This document shows positions 1 through 11,206 of a DNA stretch of 64,000 nt, in pieces. Position 1 is the first letter of the stretch; each line of letters opens with the position of its first letter. Origin of the DNA: Symsagittifera roscoffensis. Its lineage: Eukaryota; Xenacoelomorpha; Acoela; Convolutidae. Both the position numbers and the translations under genes were made by a program. Below the pieces are notes generated by a model. That model saw only the letters and a list, made by a program, of their open reading frames with translations. It was not told the origin of the DNA and searched no databases. The stretch is from NCBI RefSeq assembly GCF_963678635.1, contig NC_087064.1, positions 56,740,338 to 56,804,337 on the forward strand, written 5' to 3'.

Positions 1-610
1 CGGTTATCTTCAAATTCGTTACCTCAAAAATTGCTCTCGGAAAACTCAAATATTTTGATTTTTCGGTATTTTCTATCTTTTTTCCAAACTTCCCTCCCAA
101 ATCAGAGATTTTGGATTCGATCACAAGACCAGGTTAAGTGTTTTGTGAAGCTCCCCTGCATATACAGCTACGTTTTTTCCATAGTCAAAAAGTTATAGCT
201 CTCGGAAAAATCAAATTTTTGAATTTCGACTTTTTTTAGATATTGTCTGAAAAGTGAGATTCTGGGATCACCCTAGAGAATGGGATATAAGAAGCTCCCC
301 TGCATGCCTGGCTACGCCCAATTTTATTTACTTGAAAAATAGCCGAAGAAAAGTTTAGATTTTTGACTTCTTAAAATGTTTGACTTTTTCAAAACTACCC
401 TCCAAATAGTGAAATTTTGGGTTCAATAAAAAACGGTTAGGAAAACTCCAACGTATAAATAGCTATGTCAAAAATTTCTTTGAAATTTTATGGCCCTCAA
501 GAAACTCGATGTTTAATTTTTTGTCCGATTTTTGAAAAATTTTGCTTTTTCAAAAACTACCCAGCCGAATTTGATATCAAGATTTTTGTTTAATTGAATA
601 AAAACACCAG
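1..610. repeat. Degenerate ~148-bp tandem repeat, about 4 units
   Basis: Successive units end in a block like GAAGCTCCCCTGCATATACAG followed by CTACG or CTATG. These boundaries fall at 168, 312 and 463, giving spacings of 144 and 151 bp. Each unit also repeats the order: a 'ctctcgga/ccctcaag' word, a T-rich 'gatttttgac' stretch, an 'actaccctcc' word, then 'gattttgggttc'. The units are strongly diverged. The array probably continues left of the window. No coding potential is seen. Confidence 0.7.
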
Positions 611-843
611 TCATCGTAATAGAGAAAAGCCAGATAGCAAAAAAAAATTATTTAAACATATTAGTTCCAGAAAAACTGCAATTTGAAAATAAAATATGAA
701 GTTCTGAGTAAATAGTAAACAGTCGAATCTCGTTACACAAGATAGCATTTTTTTAAATATTTGGTGAAATATTGCTGCAAAGCACTGACAATTTAAAAGG
801 ATCTGTAGCTGTTTTAAGGTGTCTAGTGTTAGGAGAGTTTCAG

Positions 844-908
844 TGGCCGATAGCGCAGATGCTCTGAGAATATCTGAATAGAAATTTCGAGGTTGCAGGT
901 TCAATTCC
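844..908 (+). repeat. tRNA-derived SINE-like head (pol III box A/box B)
   Basis: A TGGCCGATAGCGCAG stretch (844-858) resembles a box A, and GGTTCAATTCC (898-908) matches the box B consensus closely. No proper acceptor stem closes around them, so this is not a working tRNA gene. It shares the TTTCGAGGT word just before box B with a second copy on the minus strand near 21.3 kb, which suggests a tRNA-derived repeat family. The boundaries are uncertain. Confidence 0.35.
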
Positions 909-1280
909 AACACATTGGTGGCTAGTATATTGAAAGCGTGGTTAAATGCGAGGGCGTCAGACTTCAAAATTTAAGGGGGTAGGTTATAGTCCGATGCATA
1001 GTAAAATTTCATAATACAAGGCTTTTTTTTACATTTGGTCATTTCACTTTTTATGTTGTTTTTTTGTCGTTTTCTCGCTGGCGTTTGCAAACTTTGCCCC
1101 CTTGCTTACATTTAACGATACTATTTTTTTCGCTCAGTTGCCAATTAAAGTATTTTCAGTAGCAAAATCTTTTTTGAAACCAGGGAAGTTTTTCGAAAGA
1201 TTGTTTTTGGCTCGTTGTGGTCGAATTAAGAATAAAAGAGTTTCGCCCCTGTTTTGTTGTATTTTTTATTACAACCAATT

Positions 1281-1562
1281 TCATTGATAAATCCTGAGGC
1301 CACTGAGACCACCTGAGGCCACTGTGTAATAGTCTATACAAATATCTTCAGCTACAAAGGGTAGCTTGTAACCAAAGACTTCCTGTAGGTTTTCGTGATA
1401 AATACAAGCAATCTCGGAGTTTTTCAATTGATGCATAAAATAGGCGCCATTGAACTGCTGCATTAGCGGACACTTGCCTTGCCGCTCCTTGATGCCTTTG
1501 TAGAACAAAATTTCCCTGCTCATGTTTATTTTTTGGTTGCAACATCTACAATCAACTGGCAT
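1281..1562 (-). pseudogene. BEL/Pao Gag knuckle remnant at the left edge of the array
   Basis: The start of the Gag knuckle block (CRCCNQKINMS in one frame) is present at 1560-1440. The sequence then diverges from the other copies, so this marks the broken left border of the array. Only one half of the double knuckle is left, with no adjoining protease or RT. It follows the non-coding block 1563-2321, as in the better copies. Confidence 0.5.
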
Positions 1563-2321
1563 AACCCCGGAAAAAGTTTTTTTGTAAATAATTTAAAATT
1601 TAAAAAATTAAACTTGAAAACGAAATAAGAACTGGAAAAAAGGACCATGGATCGTTGAGACTATTAAAATGTTTACACAGGGGGCTGCTCACCAAGGAGA
1701 AGTCTTTTACCAATCTGCACAGAAGTGTCTCTGCTGAGGCAAGCATAATTATTATTTTTTATTTTAAAACAAATTATCCAGAAATAAAACTGTTTTTAAT
1801 GCATACTTATAGCTAGTCGAAACATTAGGCTTGATTACATCGCAAACTTTCTTTAAAATTTTTTAGTTTACTCATTCTTAATCAGTCTTGTTGAAAACAG
1901 ATCCCGGGCTACTTTTCATCCCTGGAGCCACCCAGGACCCAGGGCTGGCCACGGGAGCAACCATATCAAAACCTTGCAGTAATTGCTCTAACATGTCTAA
2001 AAATCCTAATTAAAAAATTTCACAACGGTGACTTTTGAGCCTTAATTGTTTCTTTTTTTCAGAAAACAAATTTACTAAGAATCAAGTTCCAACAAACCAC
2101 GACAATTTTTTACGATTTCACTGCTTTTTCTTGATAATTCTCATGAAAAAATTAATATTTTTAACCCCCCTTTCATAGCTTGGGACCGAAATGGAAGGGA
2201 ATTGAGCTCGGTTTTTTGTAGTAATTCATTTGAACTAGTAGCGTCAAATCTCTCTCTTTTTTAGAGTTACGAGCGCAGTTTCACCGCTGGTCTTGATCAA
2301 GTACCAAGCGATGTTTTAAAT
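1563..2321 (-). repeat. BEL/Pao inter-element block, copy 1 (candidate LTR/UTR)
   Basis: This non-coding block lies between an integrase C-terminus and the next Gag knuckle. It recurs at 4441-5290 and 13200-14018. Shared landmarks are 'gaccatggatcgttgaga', 'ggctgctcaccaag', 'cctggagccacccagg' and 'gaattgagctcggtttt'. Its place between the pol end of one copy and the gag of the next is where an LTR plus leader would be expected in tandem elements. I could not define TG...CA termini. Confidence 0.5.
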
Positions 2322-4440
2322 TTACACGAGCGCACGATGCCATCCGAACCGGTAAACACTTCTGGGCACTAGACGTAGTGGCCGCATGCCTCGTAGTGTT
2401 AAGTCCTCAAATATCCGCACGAGGTTATCTTTTTCCAGTGGTTCCTCGGGTTGTGTCAATTTAGACTTTTCAATTAGAAATGAAGCGTGCTCTTCAAATA
2501 CACGCCTCCAGAAGTTCTCAAGTAAATTTTTTGCTCGCTTCAAGGACTTGTTGGACAGTTTACTATTAGACGCTTCGTAGAAGGCTGCTGCCGGAGCGTA
2601 GACGAGTGAACGACCCATTAGGAAGTGATTGAGTGTCAGTGAAAGGTCGTCGTCATTGTCAGTACTGGCATCTCTTAGCAGACGGTAATTAGGGATGACT
2701 CAGTCTCGGCTACGATAGCAAATTTATCTCTTGATAGTCAATTAGAAGATTTTGTAAGAACAGTAGTTTTCATCAACAAAACGAGTCACACCCACATGCC
2801 CCCAAAGTGGATGGCAGACAAAGGATTAGGTGCCATTCGATAGTGTGCATTTGTAGCGTTTAGATTAGTGCGCTTCTGTTATGAATTAACTGGTTTTGAG
2901 CGTTATTGCTTACGGGCGCCAACAAAATAAGAAGCGTTGTCGGAGATTAAGAGCTTAGGTGGGCCTCCTTTAGCAAGGAAGCGACTATTTGCCGTAATTG
3001 AGTTGTTCGTAGTAAGATTCCAGGAACACTGATGAGATGGAAGGCATGTGAAGGGACAGCTATAACTTTAACTAAACAACCCTTGTGTTTTTAAACGCAA
3101 ATGGATCATCACATGGATTTTCGAAACGAATTGAGGACAAGTCAGCCATGAGTGAGTGTAAGTAACCCTTTGCTTTGGAACCTGGAGTCTTCTGCAGAGA
3201 AGGGTGTTATGGTTTACCTGTCTGATTAATTCTGGAGCGCGATGACAGCAAAGCTTTGTTGCGAACGTACTCAGTGAGGTGATGCTTACATTGGCAATGA
3301 GCGCTCTCAATCATCATGCGCTCAAAATTTTCGCGTTCAGGTTTATTGAACGCTTATTCTCTGGTAAAGGTGAGCTTCTGAGTCGAAAAAAGGAAAAAAT
3401 TGTTTAGCGAGTCTTTGCGGTCAACTTGCTGCTTGATTCATAGTTGGTTAAAGGTGTCAACAAAAGCTTCTCACTAGGATTGTTCATAATGGATAAGATA
3501 GCTTTTAGTATTTCTCGCCTTGTTTTTCCACAGTAAAACCTTATTGCAGCAGTTTTTTTTACTCTTTTAGTGAGAGAAGCGTCTTCTTCTTCTGTTGTCT
3601 ATTTAGAGTTGATCAAATGGAAATTTGATTGACACAATCACATTATATGCGATTGTTGAACCTTGTAGATTTTTGACAACATAGGAAGGGCCTGTAAAAA
3701 ATTTCCTGATATCGCGCTCCGCAATTTTCCAAAAAACCTCCACGCCTTGCAAAGTTTGCTCAGAACTATCTCCTCAATAAGAAAAGTTGAGATGCCGGAG
3801 TTGGTTGTAGCCTGCGCACGTTCTGTTAAGGTTGTATAAGCCGATATCCTCAAAATCCAGAGCTTCAATTGAGTTATTTGAGAGTAGATTGAATGTAGCT
3901 TTGAAAGCATTATGTCATCCGATTCTCAGTTGCTATAGAGAGGAAAACACTTGGTCCTTACTGAAAGCACCTCGTATTCAAATTTTTAGCTGTAGTTGTC
4001 GACTTCGTTTAACTTGAAGTGCTTCAGCTGTTTTGCTGAGGATATATGAACAGCTGCTGCAGTAAATGAGAATGGTATAGCAGTCTACTTAAAAGCCATT
4101 GTTGAAAACTATTATTAGCTTGAATTGCAACTGATTTTTACAAACGATAATTGTGTCGATTGGATCCGTAGTCTGTTCCGTTGTCTTGCCTACTGTAGAG
4201 TCAAATTGTTTGAAGTTGGTTTTTGATTGCGCGTTTGAAACAACCTCTTGTCGATGTGTATAGTTGAAAGGTGCTCATCTCTGTAGTTGTCGAGGAAGCA
4301 CCGCTTGTGCATTTACTAATTCTGTGCTGACTCAAGCATTTAAAGCACAGTTGTTTCACCAACAACTTGCCGCTACCGCTCCCTGATGTCTTTGTAGAAC
4401 AAAATTTCCCTTGCTCATGTTTATCTTTTGGTTGCAACAT
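2322..4440 (-). pseudogene. BEL/Pao copy A (gag knuckle, PR, INT; RT-RNase H deleted)
   Basis: On the minus strand this copy holds the Gag double knuckle (4440-4290; CFKCLSQHRISKC in frame), the protease/RT-entry block (3960-3640), then a junction near 3480-3530 where the whole RT and RNase H region is missing. The integrase HHCC-side block (3340-3068) and integrase C-terminus follow; the latter reads LTLNHFLMGRSLVYAP at about 2640-2580, the NHFLxGR motif of BEL/Pao integrases. The C-terminal frame stays open to 2322 (98 codons). The RT deletion, frameshifts and stops make the copy non-functional. Confidence 0.75.
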
Positions 4441-5290
4441 CTACAATTAACTGGCAAAACTCCGGAAAAAAAGTTCTTGTTTTTGTAAATAATTTTGTTG
4501 AGCCAGCCTATAACAAGGTAATCTGAGAAAAATTAAACTAGAAAACGAAACAAGATTTGGAAAAAAGGACCATGGATCGTTGAGACAATTAAAATGGTTA
4601 CACAGGGGGCTGCTCACCAAGCAAAAATCTTTTACCAATCTGCACAGAAGTGTCTCTGCTGAGGCAAGCATATTTATTGTTTATCATTTTGAAACAATTT
4701 ATCGAGAAACGATTTAAAATAAAACTGTTTTTAATGCCTACTTATAGCTAGTCGAAACATTAGGCTTGATTACATCGCAAACATTCTTCAAAAAGCTTTA
4801 ATTTATTCTTTTTTAATCAGTCTTGTTGAAAACAGATCTCGGGCTATTTTTTCATTCCTGGAGCCACCTAGGACCCAGGGCTTGCCACGGGAGCAACCTT
4901 ATCAGAACCTTGCAATAATTGTTCTGACATGTCTAATAACCTTAATTAAAATATTTTAAAACGGTGACTTTTGAGCCTTATTTGTATCTTTACTTCAGAA
5001 GTCAAATTTACTAATAATCAATTTCCAACAAATCATGACAATTTTTTTTAAAACTTCACAGCTTCTTCTTGATAATTCTCATGAAACACTTTTTATAATG
5101 AACACCCTTTAGCGGAGAGAGGTCACAGCTTGGGATCGAATTGGAAGGGAATTGAGCTCGGTTTTTGTAGTAATTCAATTAAACTAGTAGCGCCAAATTT
5201 CTTTTTTTTTACAGTTATGAGGGCAAGTTTCACCGCTTGTCTTGTCTTGATCAAGTACCAAGCGATGTTTTAAATTTACACGAGCGCACG
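4441..5290 (-). repeat. BEL/Pao inter-element block, copy 2
   Basis: Same block as 1563-2321, about 850 bp, here between the integrase C-terminus of copy B and the Gag knuckle of copy A. It includes the 'ccctttagcggagagaggtca' segment also present in the third copy but shortened in the first. No open frame of interest is seen. Confidence 0.5.
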
Positions 5291-8257
5291 ATGCCATCCG
5301 AACCGCGAAACACTTCTAGCACTAGACGTAGTGGCCAGATGCATCGTAGTGTAAAGTCCTAAAAAATCCACACGATGTTATCTTTTTCTACTGGTTCCTC
5401 GGATTGTGTCAAATTAGTCTTTTTGATTAGAGTTGGAACGTGCTCTTCAAATGTACGCCTCCAGAAGCTCTCAAGTAATTTTTTTGCTCGCTTCAAGGAC
5501 TTGTTGGAAAGTTTACTATTAGAAGCTTCGTAGAAGGCTGCTGCCGGAGCGTAGACGAGTGAACGACCCATTAGGAAGTGATTGAGTGCCAGTGAAAGGT
5601 CGTCGTCATTGTCAGTACTGGCATCTGTTGGCAGACCGTAATAAGGGATGACTCAGTCTCGGCTACGATAGTAGCAAATTTATCTCTTGATAGTCAATTA
5701 GAAGATTTTGTAAGATTTCATTAACAAAACGAGTCACACCCACATGCCCCCAAAGTGGATGGCAGACAAAGGATTAGGTGCCATTCGATAGTGTGCATTT
5801 GTAGCGTTTAGATTAGTGCGCTTCTGTTACGATTTAACTGGTTTTGAGCGTTATTGCTTACGGGCGCCAACAAAATAAGAAGCGTTGTCGGAGATTAAGA
5901 GCTTAGGTGGGCCTCCTCTAGCAAGGAAGCGACTATTTGCCGTAATTGTGTTGTTCGTAGTAAGATTCCAGGAGCACTGCTGAGTAGGGAGGCATGTGAA
6001 GCGACAGCTATAACTTTAACTAATTAACCCTTGTGTTTTTAAACGCAAATGGATCATCACATGGATTTTCAAAACGAATTGAGGACAAGTCAGCCATGAG
6101 TGAACGTAAGTAGCCCTTTGCTTTGGAACCTGGAGTCTTCTGCAGAGAAGGGTGTTATGGTTTGCCTGTCTGATTAATTCTGGAGCGCGATGACCGCAAA
6201 GCTTTGTTGCGAACGTACTCAGTGCTGTGAGGCTTACATTGGCAATGAGCGCTCTCATTCATCATGCATTCAATGTTTTCTCGTTCAGGTTTGTTGAATG
6301 AGTTTTGTCTGTAAAGGTGAGCTTCATAGTCAAGGTTGCGAGCAAAAAATTGTCGAGAAAAGGAAAAAAAATTGTTTAGCGAGTCTTTGCGGTCAACTTG
6401 CTGCTTGATTCATAGTTGGTTAAAGGTGTCAACAAAAGCTTCTCACTAGAGTTGTTCTTAATGGATAAGCTTGGTTTTCCCCAGGTCTTCCATAATAGCT
6501 CTTTTTGAGCTATTGATACAAAATATAAAGCGAGCGGTGACCCGAACGAATCGAAACCAGTTTGAAAACCGAGTATGTTTATTTCATTGAAGAGATTCGC
6601 AAAACGTGAGCATCTCATCGACTCTGTTGGCATAGTAAGTTTTCATTTAACCGGGCGATGCTGTCCTGGATAAAAATGTTGTGCTATCTATCCAATCGTG
6701 AGTTAACTGGAGTTTCATTAGCTTTTCATTCTAGGCTTTTAATTCCAGTTTTGGATTGCTTTCATGGTTCAGTTGAGCTACCTTTGTTTTGCCACTCAAA
6801 AATGTATCGTGTAGTCACCGTGGTCCAAGTAAGCGCGGTAGATTCACAAGGGGGTAATCTTTGCCTTTCTCTACCTATTTGTCAACTTTTGAAACAAAAC
6901 CACGTGGCACAGGTTCGTTCAACAAAAATTGCAGGAAAAATATGAGTTTTATGATGATTGCCGCAGGATACTTAACGGGTCGAAAAGCCTTGCTACTAAT
7001 GCGGAAAATGTTCGGAGTGTAGACGTTGCTGTAGTAGCTACATTATTTGTTGGATTTACGGATATAGTGACTTCAATTGTTTCCAATTTGACGCATCGGA
7101 TTTGATGCACTGTAGCATTACTAGAAATTTCATCTTGTGTTTAGTTGGAAACCCCGTGATAGGGACGCTTTTTGTTGCATGGTAAAGCCGAGACAAAAAA
7201 AATGAACAAAGTCGCCCACGTAGAAATTTTCATGCAATAGTTGAGCAATAATGGGCTTCATTACGCAACAATGAGCTGTTCAATAAAGCCCAAAGATGGC
7301 AATGATTTATTAACAGTTTTCACCACAGATAAGTCTCATGTATTGGTTTTGCTCTATAACAACTTCACTTAGACTGGAGAGGCGGAGCGCAACTTAATCC
7401 TACTTTCAAGGCCTACTTTCAAAAACATGCCAGTAAAATCCGCAAATACGATTTGTTCCCGGAGTTAAATTAGAAGACCAAATATGTTCTTTAAAAGGTC
7501 AGCTCCAGTTTCAAGGCAATCAACGAGACGCCTTTGTATATCGAGGCACCAATTGCCACCCTATGGACCTTCCTTGAATTGTTTAGATTACTAGCCGGTT
7601 GGTGTCAGAGGTACCAAACTAGTTTCAGCTGTGGGAAAAGTAACAGCTTTAGCGTAGTTATATTCCAGACTATTTATAGAGAACTTCTCATGAAATTGCA
7701 TGGCTCCTGGGTTCTTTCTCAGCCGTCTCTGTAGGGGTTGCGGAGTTTTGAAACCGGATAGTTTTTAATGATTTTTGCCTTGTTTTTCCTCAGTAAAACT
7801 TTATTGCAGCAGTTTTTTTACTCTTTCAGTAAGAGAAGCGTCTTCTTGTTCTGTTGTCTATTTAGAGTTGATCAGAAGGAAACTTATATGCGATTTTTCA
7901 ACCTAGTAAAATTTTGAAAGCGTAGGAAGTGCCTGTAGAAACTTTTCTGATATCGCGCTCCGCAATTTTCCAAAAAACCTCCACGCCTAGCAAAGTTTGC
8001 TCAGCACTATCTCCTCAATAGGGAACGTTGAGCTGCCGGAGTTGGTTGTAGCCTGCGCACGTTTTGTTAAGGTGGTATAAGCGGATGGCCTCAAAATCTA
8101 GAGCTCCAATTGAATTATTTGAGAGTAGATTGGATGTAGCTTTGAAAGCATTATGTCATCCGATTCTCAGTTGGTATAGAGAGGAAAACACTTGGTCTTT
8201 ATGGAAAGCAACTCTTGTTCAAATTTTTAGCTGGAGTTGTTGACTTCGTTTACAAGA
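5291..8257 (-). pseudogene. BEL/Pao copy B (PR-RT-RNase H-INT)
   Basis: From high to low coordinates: protease/RT entry (about 8250-7920, LLGVEVFWKIAERDI in one frame), RT N-terminal part (about 7620-7450, NLNNSRKVHRVAIGAS), RNase H (about 6900-6650, KTKVAQLNHESNPKLELKA then WIDSTT), integrase HHCC side (6340-6016, ESAHCQC..HLTEYVRNKA) and integrase C-terminus (5640-5290, NHFLMGRS). These motifs appear in order in several frames with stops between them. Gag is absent: at 8257 the copy joins directly to a duplicate of its own integrase region. Confidence 0.8.
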
Positions 8258-10985
8258 GAGTTGTTCGTAGTAAGATTCCAGGAGCACTGCTGAGTAGGAA
8301 GGCATGTGAAGGGACAGCTATAACTTTAACTAAACAACCCTTGTGTTTTTAAACGCAAATGGATCATCACATGGATTTTCGAAACGAATAGAGGACAAGT
8401 CAGCCATGAGTGAATGTAAATAACCCTTTGCTTTGGAATCTGGAGTCTTCTGCAGAGAAGGGTGTAATGGTTTAATTCTGGAGCGCGATGACCGCAAAGC
8501 TTTGTTGCGAAAGTACTCAGTGCTGTGAGGCTTACATTGGCAATGAGCGCTCTCATTCATCGTGCATTCAATGTTTTCTCGTTCTGGTTTATTGAATGAG
8601 TTTTGTCTGTAAAGGTGAGCTTCTGAGTCAATCTTGCGAGCAAACAATTGTCGAGAAAAGGAAAAACAATTGTTTAGCGAGTCTTTGCGGTCAACTTGCT
8701 GCTTGATTCATAGTTGGTTAAAGGTGTCAACGAAAGCTTCTCACTAGGATTGTTCATAATGGATAAGCTTCGTTTTCCCCAGGTCTTCCATAATAGCTCT
8801 TTTTAAGCCATTGTTACAAAATACAATGCGAGCTGTGACCCGAACGAATCGAAACATTTGAAAAACAAGTATGTTTTTTTTTCATTGAAGAGATTCGCAA
8901 AACGTGAGCATCTCATCGACTCTGTTGGCATAGTAAGTTTTCATTTAACCGGACGATGCTGTCCTGGACAAAACTGTTGTGCTATCTATCCAATTGTGAG
9001 TTAATTGGAGTTTCATTAGCTTTTCATTCTAGGCTTTTAATTCCAGTTTTGGATTGCTTTCATGGTTCAGTTGAGCTATCTTTGTTTTGCCACTCAAAAA
9101 TGTATCGTGTAGTCACCGTGGTCCAAGTAAGCGCGGTAGCTTCACAAGGGGGTAATCTTTGCCTTTCTCTACCTATTTATCAACTTTTGAAACGATACCA
9201 CTAGGCACAGGTTCGTTCAACAAATTTTGCAGGAAAAAGTTTGAGTTTTATGATGATTGCCGCGGGATACTTAACGGGTCGAAAAGCCTTGCTACTAATG
9301 AGGCAAATGTTCGGAGTGTAGACGTTGCTGTAGTAGCTACCTTAATTGCTGGATGTACGGATATGGTGACGTCAGTTGTTTCCGATTTGACACCTCGGAC
9401 CCGATGCACTGTAGCATCACTAGAAATTTCATCTTGTGTTTAGTTGAAAACCCCGTGTTAGGGACGCTTTATGTTGCGTGGTAGAATCTAAGCCTTATTT
9501 GCCGAGACAAATAAATGAACAAATTCGTCCACGTAGAAGTTTTCATGCAGTAGTTGAGCAATATTGGGCTTCATTACGCAGTAATGGGCAGCTGTTCAAT
9601 AAAGCCCAAAGATGCCAATGATTTTTTTAAACAGTTTTCACCACAGATAAGTCTCATGTATTGGTTTTGCTCTTTAACAACTTCATTTAGACAGGAGAGG
9701 CGGAGCGCAACTCAATCCTACTGTTAAGGCCGTCTTTCAAAAACATGCCAGCAAAATCCGCAAATACGATTTGTTCCCGGAGTTTAATTAGAAGACCAAA
9801 TATGTTCAATAAAAGGTCAGCTCCAGTTTCAAGGCAATCAACGAGACGCCTTTGTATATCGAGGCACGAATTGCTACCCTATGGACCTTCCTTGAATTGT
9901 TTAGATTAATAGCCGGTTGGTGTGAGAGGTACCAAACTAGTTTCAGCTGTGGGAAAAGTAACAGCTTTAGCGTAGTTATATTCCAGACTATTTATAGGGA
10001 ACTTCTCATGAAATGGCATGGCTCTTGAGTTCTTTCTTAGCCGTCTCTGTAGGGGTTGCGGAGTTTTGAAACCGGATAGTTTTTAATGATTTTTGCCTTG
10101 TTTTTCCTCAGTAAAACTTTATTGCAGCAGTTTTTTTACTCTTTCAGTAAGAGAAGCGTCTTCTTGTTCTGTTGTCTATTTAGAGTTGATCAGAAGGAAA
10201 CTTATATGCGATTTTTCAACCTAGTAAAATTTTGACAGCGTAGGAAGTGCATGTAGAAACTTTTCTGATATCGCGCTCCGCAATTTTCCAAAAAACCTCC
10301 ACGCCTAGCAAAGTTTGCTCAGCACTATCTCCTCAATAGGGAACGTTGAGCTGCCGGAGTTGGTTGTAGCCTGCGCACGTTTTGTTAAGGTGGTATAAGC
10401 GGATGGCCTCAAAATCTAGAGCTCCAATTGAATTATTTGAGAGTAGATTGGATGTAGCTTTGAAAGCATTATGTCATCCGATTCTCAGTTGGTATAGAGA
10501 GGAAAACACTTGGTCTTTATGGAAAGCAACTCTTGTTCAAATTTTTAGCTGTAGTTGTTGACTTCGTTTACCATGAAGTGCTTCAGCTGTTTTGCTGAGG
10601 ATTTATGAACAGCTGCTGCAGTAAATGAGAATGCTATAGCAGTCTACTTAAAAATCATTGTTGAAAACTATTATTATCTTGAATTGCAACTGATTTTTAC
10701 TAACGATAATTGTGTCGATTGGATCCGTAGTCTGTTCCGTTGTCTTGCCTACTGTAAAGTGAAATTGTTTGAAGTTGAATTTTTTGATTGCGCGTTTGAA
10801 ACAACCTTTTGTCGATGTGTATTTACTCTGTAGTTGTTGTGTAACCTCATCTCTGTAGTTGTTGAGGAAGCACCGCTTGTGCATTTACTAATTCTGTGAA
10901 GACTCAAGCATTTGAAGCACAGTTGTTTCACCAACACCTTGCCGCTACCGCTCCCTCATGTCTTTGTAGAACAAATTTTCCCTTG
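8258..10985 (-). pseudogene. BEL/Pao copy C (gag knuckle-PR-RT-RNase H-INT)
   Basis: The Gag double knuckle (10985-10790), protease entry (10560-10230), RT, RNase H (about 9150-8956) and integrase HHCC side (8647-8326) are all recognisable in several frames. The part 8258-10560 is a near-identical second copy of 5950-8257, a tandem duplication of about 2.31 kb. The integrase C-terminus is therefore missing, because the duplication boundary cuts it. A 105-codon frame at 8330-8647 runs through the HHCC side and the start of the catalytic core. Confidence 0.8.
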
Positions 10986-11206
10986 CTCATGTTTATCTTT
11001 TGCCATCCGAACCGGTAAACACTTCTGGGCACTAGACGTAGTGGCCGCATGCCTCGTAGTGTTAAGTCCTCAAATATCCACACGAGGTTATCTTTTTCCA
11101 GTGGTTCCTCGGGTTGTGTCAATTTAGACTTTTCAATTAGAAATGAAGCGTGCTCTTCAAATATACGCCTCCAGAAGTTCTCAAGTAAGTTTTTTGCTCG
11201 CTTCAA
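10928..11206 (-). pseudogene. Chimeric open frame: BEL/Pao INT C-terminus joined to Gag knuckle
   Basis: A 92-codon frame reads the integrase C-terminal tail (ending RSVYRFGW) straight into the Gag knuckle segment (QKINMSKGKFVLQRH). The join at about 10998 removes the inter-element block that separates these parts elsewhere. It marks a deletion breakpoint inside the array. The chimera is short and has no reason to be functional. Confidence 0.6.
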
